A DNA stretch of 18,789 bases from an uncultured Oscillibacter sp. (GTDB lineage: Bacteria; Bacillota; Clostridia; Oscillospirales; Oscillospiraceae), in contig CAJUOD010000053.1 in the NCBI GenBank assembly GCA_910587875.1, positions 1-18,789 of the forward strand, in the 5' to 3' direction. Position numbers and translations under genes: made by a program. The notes below the pieces were generated by a model. The model was given only the letters and a program-made list of their open reading frames with translations, searched no databases and was not told the DNA's origin. Positions 1 to 7,133 of the stretch are shown here, piece by piece (the first letter of the stretch is position 1; every line of letters starts with the position of its first letter).

Positions 1-347
1 GCGTCGATGCTGGTGGCCACAGCCAGGAGGAACATGGTGCGGAGGTCGAAGGAGTCGTCGTGCTGCTCCCCGTCTTCGGAAAAGCTCTCCTTGACCATGT
101 TCCCGCCGATGAGGGCCAGGAGGACGAAGGCAATCCAGTGGTCGAAGGCGTTGATGTATTGGTCAAAGGTGGAGCCCAGCAGGAAGCCGATGGTAGGCAT
201 CAGGGCCTGGAAGCCGCCGAACCACGCGCCGGTGAGGAGGTAGTGCCGGGGCCGCAGCCGCTGGACGGACAGGCCCTTGCACACGGAGACGGCAAAGGCG
301 TCCATCGAAAGGCCGACGGCGATCAGGAGCAGTTCCAAAATATCCAT
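1..347 (-). CDS. mntP: Manganese efflux pump MntP, N-terminal 115 residues (partial at left edge)
   Basis: Membrane exporter of Mn(II) of the MntP (YebN, DUF204) family, which protects cells from manganese overload. The visible reading frame gives 115 residues and stays open off the left edge, so the C-terminal part (family length about 185-190) lies outside the window. The N-terminal hydrophobic segment carries the family motif GLSMDAFAVS, with Asp16 at the position shown to be essential in the E. coli protein, and the visible end, ATSID, is the start of the second, homologous half-repeat (Asp115, matching the second key aspartate). Hydrophobic segments at about 3-21, 36-60 and 70-84 are consistent with the six-helix family fold. 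The ATG at 347 follows GGGAGG. The gene is divergent from thrS and has its own promoter. The leader is only about 25 nt, too short for the Mn riboswitch that often precedes this family. Confidence 0.93.
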   Translation of the reverse strand, partial: MDILELLLIAVGLSMDAFAVSVCKGLSVQRLRPRHYLLTGAWFGGFQALMPTIGFLLGSTFDQYINAFDHWIAFVLLALIGGNMVKESFSEDGEQHDDSFDLRTMFLLAVATSID

Positions 348-378
348 GGGGGAGCCTCCCTGTCTATGTAGTTTTTAG

Positions 379-408
379 ATGATACCATATCCATATTCCG
401 GCTGTCAA
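379..408 (-). promoter_or_regulatory. Promoter of mntP
   Basis: Reading the minus strand, a perfect -35 box TTGACA (403-408) and a -10 box TATCAT (379-384) are separated by 18 nt. This places the transcript start near 372, about 25 nt before the ATG at 347. It is a housekeeping-type promoter; no operator was recognised. Confidence 0.75.
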
Positions 409-449
409 TGAATATGTACCGGGAAGGGGGAAATGGCAGGACTTCGCTC

Positions 450-478
450 TTGACTTTTTTCCCGCCGGGTGATATAGT
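450..478 (+). promoter_or_regulatory. Promoter of the thrS T-box leader
   Basis: TTGACT (450-455) and TATAGT (473-478) are separated by exactly 17 nt, placing the transcript start near 485. That position is just where the structured T-box leader begins, which supports both calls. It faces away from the mntP promoter. Confidence 0.8.
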
Positions 479-484
479 GGCCCT

Positions 485-729
485 GTCAAAATGGCTGAGA
501 CGGAGACGGAGCCGCCGGAAGCGCTCAGAGAGGGACGCGTATGCTGCGAGCGTCCCGCGCCGGACGCGGAACCTCCACCACTCCCGAGCCGCCCGGGACG
601 ACCGGGCCGGGTCCTCCCGTTACCGGGGACGCGAGCGGCGGCCCGCCTTTGGGCCGCAAGCAGGGTGGAACCGTGGAATACGTCTTTCGTATCTCACCCC
701 TGATACTTCATCAGGGGTGGGATTTTTTT
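485..729 (+). promoter_or_regulatory. T-box leader (threonine) controlling thrS
   Basis: A tRNA-sensing riboswitch: uncharged tRNA-Thr stabilises an antiterminator and lets transcription proceed into thrS. The diagnostic T-box sequence AGGGTGGAACCGTGG lies at 662-676. Its GGGTGG can pair with CACCCC at 695-700 to form the antiterminator, and the same CACCCC bases form the 5' arm of the terminator (695-719), giving mutually exclusive folds. Upstream, the Stem I region has the AGAGAGG element at 527-533 and the GGGACGC/GCGTCCC helix (about 532-538 with 550-556) enclosing an apical loop with GCTGCGAG. The best specifier candidate is ACC (Thr) at 577-579, followed by a purine as is usual; the overlapping ACT at 580-582 is also a Thr codon. 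Expressed when charged tRNA-Thr is low. The amino acid assignment follows from both the specifier and the downstream gene. Confidence 0.93.
695..729 (+). terminator. T-box-controlled intrinsic terminator
   Basis: A 9-bp perfect stem, CACCCCTGA (695-703) with TCAGGGGTG (711-719), closes a 7-nt loop and is followed by seven T residues at 723-729. It overlaps the antiterminator partner sequence, so it is the OFF state of the T-box switch. Confidence 0.93.
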
Positions 730-760
730 GCCGCCCCTTACAATACAAGGAGGATTACCC

Positions 761-2521
761 ATGAGCGAAGAAAGCAATCTGTATACCTTTGAGAACGAGA
801 CCTACCGCAAGACTTACTGGCACACCTGCTCCCACATCCTGGCCCAGGCGGTCAAGCGCCTGTACCCGGAGGTGAAGCTGGCCATCGGCCCCTCCATCGA
901 CGAGGGCTTCTACTATGACATGGACTCTCCCTTCCCCTTCACCCCTGAGATCATGGAGCAGATCGAGGGTGAGATGCGGAAGATCTGCAAGGAGAAGCTG
1001 AAGCTGGAGCGCTTTGAGCTGCCCCGGGCGGAGGCGGTCAAGTTCATGGAGGAGAAGGGTGAGCCCTTCAAGGTGGAGCTCATCAACGACCTCCCCGAGG
1101 ACGCCGCCATCAGCTTCTACAAGCAGGGTGAGTTCACGGACCTCTGCGCGGGCCCCCACCTGGACTCCACCGGCCGGGTCAAGGGCAACGCGATTAAGCT
1201 GACCGCCTGCAACGCCGCCTACTGGCGGGGAGACTCCAACCGGGAGACCCTCCAGCGGATCTACGGCATCGCCTTCCCCAAGAAGGACGAGCTGGACGAA
1301 TACCTGAAACGCATCGAGGAGGCCAAGAAGCGGGACCACCGGAAGCTGGGCAAGGAACTGGGCCTCTTCATGATGAGCGAGGAGGGCCCGGGCTTCCCCT
1401 TCTTCCTGCCAAAGGGTATGGTGCTGAAAAACACCCTGCTGGACTACTGGCGGGAGTGCCACAAGCGGTACGGCTATGTGGAAATCTCCACCCCTATCAT
1501 CCTCAATCAGCACCTGTGGCACCAGTCCGGCCACTGGGACCATTACAAGGACAACATGTACACCACGGTCATCGACGACGAGGATTACGCCGTCAAGCCC
1601 ATGAACTGCCCCGGCGGAATGCTGGTCTATAAAAACGAACCCCATTCCTACCGGGACCTGCCCATCCGGGCGGCGGAGCTGGGCCTGGTCCATCGGCACG
1701 AGTTGTCCGGCGCGCTTCACGGCTTATTCCGTGTCCGCTGCTTCACCCAGGACGATGCCCACATCTTCATGACCCCGGAGCAGATGAAGGACGAGATCAA
1801 AAATGTGGTGAAAATCTTTGACGAGATTTACTCTACTTTCGGCCTGACCTACCAGATCGAACTGTCTACCATGCCCGAGGACCACATGGGCGACGAGGAG
1901 GTGTGGCACTTCGCGGAAAACACCCTCCAGACCGCCATTACCGAACTGGGCAAAGACTTTGTGATCAACCCCGGCGACGGCGCCTTCTACGGGCCTAAGC
2001 TGGACTTCCACCTGTCCGATTCCCTGGGCCGGACCTGGCAGTGCGGCACCATCCAGCTGGATATGCAGATGCCGGAGCGGTTCGAGCTGGAATACACCGG
2101 CGAGGACGGGGAGAAGCATCGCCCCATCATGATCCACCGGGCTCTGCTGGGTTCCATCGAGCGGTTCATCGGCGTCATCACCGAGCACTTCGCCGGGGCC
2201 TTCCCCCTGTGGCTGAGCCCTGTACAGGTAAAGCTCTTGACAGTTACCGACCGGGCGGACGGCTACGCCAACCAAGTGGCCAAGGCCCTGGACGAGAAGG
2301 GCTTCCGGGTGGAGACCGACGTCCGGAACGAGAAAATCGGCAAGAAGATCCGGGAGGCCACCCTGGAGAAGGTGCCCTACATGCTGGTGGTGGGCGACCG
2401 GGACGTGGAAAACCAGACCGTCTCCGTCCGCACCCGGGGCGGCGAGGACCTGGGCGCCATGAGCCTGGAGGACTTCGCCGCCAAGCTGCGGGAAGAGGTT
2501 GACAGCAAGGTCATTATGTAA
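761..2521 (+). CDS. thrS: Threonyl-tRNA synthetase, form without TGS domain
   Basis: Cytoplasmic class II synthetase that charges tRNA-Thr. The ATG at 761 has AAGGAGG at 747-753, 7 nt upstream, giving 586 residues; an upstream in-frame TTG at 728 lies inside the T-box terminator and is not credible. E. coli ThrS is 642 residues: the missing part is the N-terminal TGS domain, because the protein starts directly in the editing domain. The editing site is intact (His21, His25, Cys129, His133 in HTCSH and CAGPH). The catalytic core (about 190-480) has all three zinc ligands, Cys283 in MNCPGG, His334 in DDAHIF and His459 in IHRALLGS (motif 3). The anticodon-binding domain follows (about 485-586). 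Single gene under T-box control, ending at a bidirectional terminator. Identity is very secure; the absence of TGS is seen directly and is known in some clostridial ThrS proteins. Confidence 0.98.
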   Translation: MSEESNLYTFENETYRKTYWHTCSHILAQAVKRLYPEVKLAIGPSIDEGFYYDMDSPFPFTPEIMEQIEGEMRKICKEKLKLERFELPRAEAVKFMEEKGEPFKVELINDLPEDAAISFYKQGEFTDLCAGPHLDSTGRVKGNAIKLTACNAAYWRGDSNRETLQRIYGIAFPKKDELDEYLKRIEEAKKRDHRKLGKELGLFMMSEEGPGFPFFLPKGMVLKNTLLDYWRECHKRYGYVEISTPIILNQHLWHQSGHWDHYKDNMYTTVIDDEDYAVKPMNCPGGMLVYKNEPHSYRDLPIRAAELGLVHRHELSGALHGLFRVRCFTQDDAHIFMTPEQMKDEIKNVVKIFDEIYSTFGLTYQIELSTMPEDHMGDEEVWHFAENTLQTAITELGKDFVINPGDGAFYGPKLDFHLSDSLGRTWQCGTIQLDMQMPERFELEYTGEDGEKHRPIMIHRALLGSIERFIGVITEHFAGAFPLWLSPVQVKLLTVTDRADGYANQVAKALDEKGFRVETDVRNEKIGKKIREATLEKVPYMLVVGDRDVENQTVSVRTRGGEDLGAMSLEDFAAKLREEVDSKVIM

Positions 2522-2540
2522 ACCAAATGTATAAAAAGAA

Positions 2541-2572
2541 GGGACGTATCCGTTTTGGATACGTCCCTTTTT
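2541..2572. terminator. Bidirectional terminator between thrS and glgP
   Basis: A perfect 11-bp stem, GGGACGTATCC (2541-2551) with its complement (2557-2567), closes a 5-nt loop. T residues follow on the plus strand (2568-2572), and an A-rich stretch (2532-2540) gives a U-tract on the minus strand. It sits between the stops of convergent thrS (2521) and glgP (2584), so it can end both transcripts. Confidence 0.92.
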
Positions 2573-2583
2573 CGTCCGCTCAA

Positions 2584-5010
2584 TTACTTGTGAGGAACAT
2601 GCCAGATGTTCTCGGCGTACTGGGCGATGGACCGGTCGGCGGCGAAGATGCCGCTGCGGGCGATGTTGTGCAGGCTCATGCGGTTCCACTTGATGGGGTC
2701 GGCATAGGTTTCCACCATGCGCTTTTCCGCCTGGCAGTAGGCGTCAAAGTCCGCCAGAAGCAGGTACTCGTCGGCGGGGCTGCCGCCGAGCCCTAACAGG
2801 AGGCGCTGATAGAGGTCGTCGTAGCGCACGCCGTCCCGGAAGCCGGTGCGCAGGGCGTCCATGGCCCGGCGGAGCTTCTCGTCCCGGTTATACCAGCGCT
2901 GGGGCACGTAGCCCTCCCGCTTGAGGGCCTCCACCTCGTCGGCGTGGAGGCCGAAGAGGAACATGTTTTCGTCTCCCAGGACCTCGTGCATCTCCACATT
3001 GGCTCCGTCCAGGGTGCCGATGGTCAGGGCTCCGTTCATCATGAATTTCATGTTTCCGGTGCCGCTGGCCTCCTTGCCGGCGGTGGAGATCTGCTGGCTC
3101 ACCTCGCTGGCGGGCATCAGCACCTCCGCCAGGGAGACCCGGTAGTTCTCCAGGAAGACCACCTGGAGCTTATCCTTGCAGACGGGGTCGTGGTCGATCT
3201 GGTCCGCCAGGGAGTTGATGAGACGGATAATCCGCTTCGCCACCTCGTAGCCCGGGGCCGCCTTGGCGCCGAAGAGGAAGGTGTGAGGCTGGGTGACGGC
3301 GTTGGGGTCGTCCCGGAGCTTCTGGTACAGGGCGATGATGTGCAGCACGTTCAGGAGCTGCCGCTTGTACTCGTGGAGCCGCTTGGCCTGGACGTCGAAA
3401 ATGGCGTCTGGGTTCAGGATGACGCCCCGGCTCCGCTTGGCGTGTACAGCCAGGGCCTCCTTGTTCTTCCGCTTGATCTCCGCCAGCCGGTCCAGCACAG
3501 ACTGGTCGTCCGCGTAGGCGTCCAGCTTCTGGAGGACGGAGGCGTCGGCCAGGTAGGCGTTCCCGCCGGTCAGCTCCTGGATGAGCCCGTCCAGGCCGGG
3601 GTTGATCTCACTGAGCCAGCGGCGGTGATCGATGCCGTTGGTGACATTCTGGAATTTTTTGGGCTCCATAGCACAGGCGTCCTTGAAGACGTCGTTCCGC
3701 AGGATGTCCGAGTGGAGGGCGGACACGCCGTTGACGGCCATGCCTCCCGCGATGCACAGGTTCGCCATGCGGACCTGGCCGTCCCAGATGATGGCCATTT
3801 CCTTGGTCTTGGCGGGGTCGTGGTAGAAGTCCTCCACCTTCCTCTGCCAGCGGTTGGAGATCTCCTGGATGATCTGGTAGATCCGGGGCAGGCGGCGCTC
3901 CATCAGGGTCTGGGGCCAGCGCTCCAGGGCCTCCGCCAGGACGGTGTGGTTGGTATAGGCCACGGCGTGGGTGGTGATATACCAGGCGTCGTCCCAGTTC
4001 ATTCCCGTGTCGTCAATCAGGACCCGCATCAGCTCCGGGATAACCAGAGTGGGGTGGGTGTCGTTGATCTGGATGACGTTTTTCTCGTGGAAGTTTTTCA
4101 GCGTCCCGTAGGTGTCCAGGTGCTTGGCGGTGATGGACTGGACGGTGGCGGAGACGAAGAAATACTGCTGCTTGAGGCGGAGGGATTTGCCCTCAATGTG
4201 GTTGTCGTCGGGGTAGAGGACCTTGGCGATGGTTTCCGCCATGGTCTCCTCCTCGGCGGCTTTCAGGTACTCGCCCTGGCCGAAGAGGCTCATGTCGATG
4301 GCCTTGGTGGGCCGGGGGTCCCACAGACGCAGGACGTTGACGTGTCCCGTGTCGTATCCCGCGATTTCCATGTCGTAGGGGATGGCCTGGATGGTAGTGG
4401 CGTTTTCATTGACGGTGTGCAGGTGGCCGTCCGCCCAGAACTCCCGGACGGTGCCGCCGAAGGAGACCATCTGGGCCTCGGCGGGCTTGGGCAGCAGCCA
4501 GACGGCGCCCAGGTCCTTCCAGTGGTCGGGGAGCTCCACCTGCTGGCCCTCCACGATCTTCTGCTTAAACAGGCCCAGCTCGTAGCAGATGGAGTAGCCC
4601 GTGGCGGGGATCTCCAGGGTGGTCATGGAGTCCAGATAGCAGGCGGCGAGGCGGCCCAGGCCGCCGTTGCCCAGAGCCGCGTCGGGCTCCATCTCGAAAA
4701 TGTCCGCGGCCTTGAAGCCCAGGTGCTCCAGCGCTTCCTTCAGCTGGGGCAGCAGCCCCAGGTTATAGGCGTTCTTCATCAGGCTCCGGCCGATGAGGAA
4801 TTCCATGGACAGGTAATGGACCTGCTTCTTCTTGTTCTGGCGGGTCTTCTTCCGGGTCTCTACCTCCCGGAGGGCCATCATGTCCCTGAGGACCAGGGCG
4901 CTGGCCCGCATCATCTCGCCTTCCGTGGCCTCGTCGGCGGCTTTGCCGAAGTTGGTCATCAGCTTGGCGGACAGGGCTTCTTCCAGTTCTTTCGTCGTAA
5001 TCGATGCCAT
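2584..5010 (-). CDS. glgP: Glycogen/alpha-glucan phosphorylase
   Basis: PLP-dependent GT35 phosphorylase that releases glucose-1-phosphate from non-reducing ends of glycogen, the degradation arm of this cluster. With the ATG at 5010 it has 808 residues, the usual family size. Diagnostic stretches are VHYLSMEFLIGRSL, GNGGLGRLAACYLDS, INDTHPTLVIPELMR, KRLHEYKRQLLN, and the cofactor site EASGTGNMKF, where Lys655 is the predicted Schiff-base lysine. An in-frame GTG at 5022 overlaps the glgA stop (GTGA) and would add four residues; I prefer the ATG because GGAG lies 11 nt before it, while the GTG has no ribosome site at a useful distance. It is the last gene of the glgA-glgP unit, almost certainly translationally coupled to glgA. 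The C-terminus (ENIWHVPHK) is ordinary, with no charged tail like those of GlgA and GlgB. Confidence 0.97.
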   Translation of the reverse strand: MASITTKELEEALSAKLMTNFGKAADEATEGEMMRASALVLRDMMALREVETRKKTRQNKKKQVHYLSMEFLIGRSLMKNAYNLGLLPQLKEALEHLGFKAADIFEMEPDAALGNGGLGRLAACYLDSMTTLEIPATGYSICYELGLFKQKIVEGQQVELPDHWKDLGAVWLLPKPAEAQMVSFGGTVREFWADGHLHTVNENATTIQAIPYDMEIAGYDTGHVNVLRLWDPRPTKAIDMSLFGQGEYLKAAEEETMAETIAKVLYPDDNHIEGKSLRLKQQYFFVSATVQSITAKHLDTYGTLKNFHEKNVIQINDTHPTLVIPELMRVLIDDTGMNWDDAWYITTHAVAYTNHTVLAEALERWPQTLMERRLPRIYQIIQEISNRWQRKVEDFYHDPAKTKEMAIIWDGQVRMANLCIAGGMAVNGVSALHSDILRNDVFKDACAMEPKKFQNVTNGIDHRRWLSEINPGLDGLIQELTGGNAYLADASVLQKLDAYADDQSVLDRLAEIKRKNKEALAVHAKRSRGVILNPDAIFDVQAKRLHEYKRQLLNVLHIIALYQKLRDDPNAVTQPHTFLFGAKAAPGYEVAKRIIRLINSLADQIDHDPVCKDKLQVVFLENYRVSLAEVLMPASEVSQQISTAGKEASGTGNMKFMMNGALTIGTLDGANVEMHEVLGDENMFLFGLHADEVEALKREGYVPQRWYNRDEKLRRAMDALRTGFRDGVRYDDLYQRLLLGLGGSPADEYLLLADFDAYCQAEKRMVETYADPIKWNRMSLHNIARSGIFAADRSIAQYAENIWHVPHK

Positions 5011-5018
5011 AAGCGTTC

Positions 5019-6950
5019 TCACTCCGCGGACTTTTTCTTGCCGGCGGTTCCTTTCTTTGCGGTTGTTTTCTTCTCAGTCTTCTTCTCAGTTTTCTTTTCA
5101 GTTTTCTTCTCAGCCTTGGCGGCCTTGGAGGTAGTTTTGGCGGCGGTCTTCCGGGTCTTCTTGGCGGGCTTGGGCTCCTCGGCGGGCGCGGTCTCCTCGG
5201 CGGGAGCGGCTGCCTCAACGGGAGCAGGCTCTTCCACAGGTGCGGCCTCCACAACGGGCGTGGCCTCTTCCACGGGGGCAACTTCCTCTACGGGAACGGG
5301 CTCCTCTACGGGAGCGGCCTCCACGACAGGGGCGGGCTCTTCCACGGGAGCGGGCTCCTCCACAGAGGCAGCCTCCTCGACGGGCGCGGCTTCCTCCACA
5401 GGAGCAGGCTCCTCCACAGGGGCGGCTTCCACGACAGGCGCAGTTTCCTCAACAGGCGCGGCCTCTCCCTCGGGGATCTCCACCGCACGGCGGGTGTCGG
5501 TGTGGATGGGCCAGGCCTGGCCGGTGATGGTGGCGTAGATGCGCAGGTACTCCCGGGCGCTGCGGGCCCAGCTGAAATCGCAGGACATGGCCCGCTGGCG
5601 CAGGCGGCTGAAAGCGTCGGGATAGTCCTTGTAGAGGTACACGGCCTCCCGGATGACATGGAGCATGTCGCCGCTGGAGTAGTTGGCGAAGCTGAAGCCG
5701 TTTCCGGCGTCCCGCCAGGACTCGCAGGGCTGGACGGTGTCCTTCAATCCGCCGGTCTCCCGGACGATGGGCACCGTGCCGTAGCGCATGGCGATCATCT
5801 GGCTCAGGCCGCAGGGCTCGCTCTTGGAGGGCATGAGGAACAGGTCCGCGCCGGCGTAAATGGCCATGGACAGGTCCTCGTTGTAGTCCATGCGGACGGA
5901 CATCCGGCCGGGGTACTGCTGGGCGGCCCAGCCGAAGAAGTCCTCATACCGCTGGTCGCCGGTGCCCAGGACCACCAGCTGCAGCGGCAGCTCCATCATG
6001 TCGTGGAGCACCTCGCAGATCAAATCCAGGCCCTTGTGGGAGACCAGGCGGCTCACCATGGCGACAATGGGGGTGTAGGGCTCCTCCCGGAGGCCCACCA
6101 TGCGCTGGAGCTCGGCCTTGCAGGCGTCCTTGCCGCTCATGTCCTCGGGGGAGAAGTTCTTCAGAATGCGCCCGTCGGTCCGGGGGTCGTAGAGCTTCAT
6201 GTCGATGCCGTTCAGCACGCCGGAGAGCTTGTTGGAGCACTGGCGCATGACGCCCTCCATCCGGTGGGCGAAGTAGGGCATTTTCAGCTCGTTGGCATAG
6301 GTGGGGGAGACGGCGTTCACCGCGTCGGCGCAGAGGATGGCGCCCTTGAGAAGGTTCGCGTCTCCGTCCAGCAGGATGGTTCCGTCCTTGGCCCAGCCGG
6401 CGTCCAGGCCGAAGAGCTCGCCCAGGACGTAGGGGTTGTACCGGCCCTGATACTCGATGTTGTGGATGGTCACCACGGTCTTGATGGAGCGGTAGCGCTC
6501 CTCCCGGACGCCGTCGTCCTTCAGGTAGATGGGCACCAGGGCGGACTGCCAGTCGTTGCAGTGGACAACCTCGGGCCAGAACTGGAAGTGGTCCAGCATC
6601 CGCACCACGGCCCGGGAGAAGAAGGCGAAGCGCTCGCCGTCGTCGGCCTGGCCGTAGAGGGTGCCCCGGTTGAAGTACTGCTCGTTGTCCAGGAAGTACC
6701 AGGTCACGCCGTCCTTTTCCATGGAGAACAGGCCGCAGTAGTTGTGCCGCCAGGCCAGGTCCACGTAGTCATAGCACTCGAATTTCAGCTGGCTCCCGAA
6801 GCGGTCCCGGACCCGCTCATAGAGGGGCAGGACCACCGCCACCTCGGCACCCTGCTCCGCCAGGGCGGGGGGGAGGGAGCCGGCCACGTCGGCGAGGCCG
6901 CCTGTTTTGCAGAAGGGGACCGCTTCGCTGGTCACATACAAGATTTTCAT
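5019..6950 (-). CDS. glgA: Glycogen synthase with acidic hexapeptide-repeat and lysine-rich C-terminal tail
   Basis: GT5 glycogen synthase, transferring glucose from ADP-glucose to alpha-1,4 chains. The ATG at 6950 has AAAGGAG 7 nt upstream; the in-frame ATG at 6968 overlaps that site and is rejected. The catalytic part (residues 1 to about 480, the full length of a normal GlgA) has the KTGGLAD motif with Lys15 and the SEPCGL motif with Glu378, followed by the usual RETGGLKDTV. Unusually, the protein then continues to 643 residues: 497-592 are 16 in-register hexapeptides of consensus APVEE plus one residue (about 28 Glu, no Lys/Arg), and 593-643 are Lys/Ala/Thr-rich (about 20 Lys, 1 Arg, 5 Glu) with four EKKT units. 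The tail is in frame with the catalytic part and ends at the TGA next to glgP, so it is part of the gene. First gene of the glgA-glgP unit, with its own promoter. Enzyme identity is secure; the role of the tail is unknown. Confidence 0.97.
   Translation of the reverse strand: MKILYVTSEAVPFCKTGGLADVAGSLPPALAEQGAEVAVVLPLYERVRDRFGSQLKFECYDYVDLAWRHNYCGLFSMEKDGVTWYFLDNEQYFNRGTLYGQADDGERFAFFSRAVVRMLDHFQFWPEVVHCNDWQSALVPIYLKDDGVREERYRSIKTVVTIHNIEYQGRYNPYVLGELFGLDAGWAKDGTILLDGDANLLKGAILCADAVNAVSPTYANELKMPYFAHRMEGVMRQCSNKLSGVLNGIDMKLYDPRTDGRILKNFSPEDMSGKDACKAELQRMVGLREEPYTPIVAMVSRLVSHKGLDLICEVLHDMMELPLQLVVLGTGDQRYEDFFGWAAQQYPGRMSVRMDYNEDLSMAIYAGADLFLMPSKSEPCGLSQMIAMRYGTVPIVRETGGLKDTVQPCESWRDAGNGFSFANYSSGDMLHVIREAVYLYKDYPDAFSRLRQRAMSCDFSWARSAREYLRIYATITGQAWPIHTDTRRAVEIPEGEAAPVEETAPVVEAAPVEEPAPVEEAAPVEEAASVEEPAPVEEPAPVVEAAPVEEPVPVEEVAPVEEATPVVEAAPVEEPAPVEAAAPAEETAPAEEPKPAKKTRKTAAKTTSKAAKAEKKTEKKTEKKTEKKTTAKKGTAGKKKSAE
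5065..5112 (-). repeat. Four tandem 12-bp units encoding EKKT in the glgA tail
   Basis: Plus-strand units of 12 bp with consensus GTTTTCTTCTCA start at 5065, 5077, 5089 and 5101, differing by one base each at most from the consensus. On the coding (minus) strand they encode EKKT repeats in the basic end of GlgA. Near-identity at the DNA level suggests recent slippage expansion. Confidence 0.9.
5175..5462 (-). repeat. Sixteen in-frame 18-bp units encoding acidic hexapeptides in glgA
   Basis: Residues 497-592 of GlgA divide exactly into 16 hexapeptides (AAPVEE, TAPVVE, PAPVEE and variants) with no insertion or register break. The third codon positions vary between units while the protein pattern is kept, so the array is either old or under protein-level selection. 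A longer period is visible: the order PVVE, AAPVEE, PxPVE occurs three times (units 2-4, 8-10 and 12-14), pointing to block duplications. Confidence 0.95.
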
Positions 6951-7051
6951 ACACGTACTCCTTTTCATGTCATCCCCGCTCCTGGGGTGGAACCAGGCTC
7001 GCGGGGGAGATCGGCGGGTGGAAGGGCCGCCGGGACGGCGGTCTCGCCTAT

Positions 7052-7080
7052 ATTATACCAAATCATGGGGCCGGGGTCAA
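7052..7080 (-). promoter_or_regulatory. Promoter of glgA-glgP
   Basis: On the minus strand, TTGACC (7075-7080) and a perfect TATAAT (7052-7057) are 17 nt apart. The start would be near 7045, giving a leader of about 95 nt with two possible short hairpins (CCGCCG/CGGCGG at 7028-7042 and a CCTGG/CCAGG pair near 6981-6997). The promoter lies just downstream of the glgD terminator, so glgA-glgP is a separate transcription unit. Confidence 0.85.
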
Positions 7081-7095
7081 TCCGGCCTTTCCATC

Positions 7096-7127
7096 ATAAA
7101 AGGGGGACGAGGCCGTCCCCCTTTTAT
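7096..7127 (-). terminator. Terminator of glgB-glgC-glgD
   Basis: An almost perfect inverted repeat, ATAAAAGGGGGACG (7096-7109) and its complement (7114-7127), with a 4-nt loop begins 6 nt after the glgD stop. Read on the minus strand, the G/C stem ends in a TTTTAT tract. It separates glgD from the glgA promoter. Confidence 0.88.
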
Positions 7128-7133
7128 GAATCT

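Noticed and set aside
348..378. Manganese (yybP-ykoY) riboswitch before mntP
   Set aside because: The predicted promoter leaves only about 25 nt of leader, too short for that riboswitch.
728..760. TTG at 728 as start of thrS
   Set aside because: It lies at the end of the terminator T-run and has no ribosome site; the ATG at 761 has AAGGAGG at ideal distance.
408..792. Short plus-strand frames over the thrS leader
   Set aside because: They run through the T-box structure and its terminator; RNA elements explain the sequence and no frame has a family match.
5065..5462. CRISPR-like or mobile-element origin for the repeat arrays
   Set aside because: The units are 18 and 12 bp, contiguous without spacers, and in frame within glgA; they are protein-coding tandem repeats.
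6951..6968. ATG at 6968 as start of glgA
   Set aside because: The extra residues overlap the ribosome site of the ATG at 6950, and the family N-terminus begins at MKILYVTSE.
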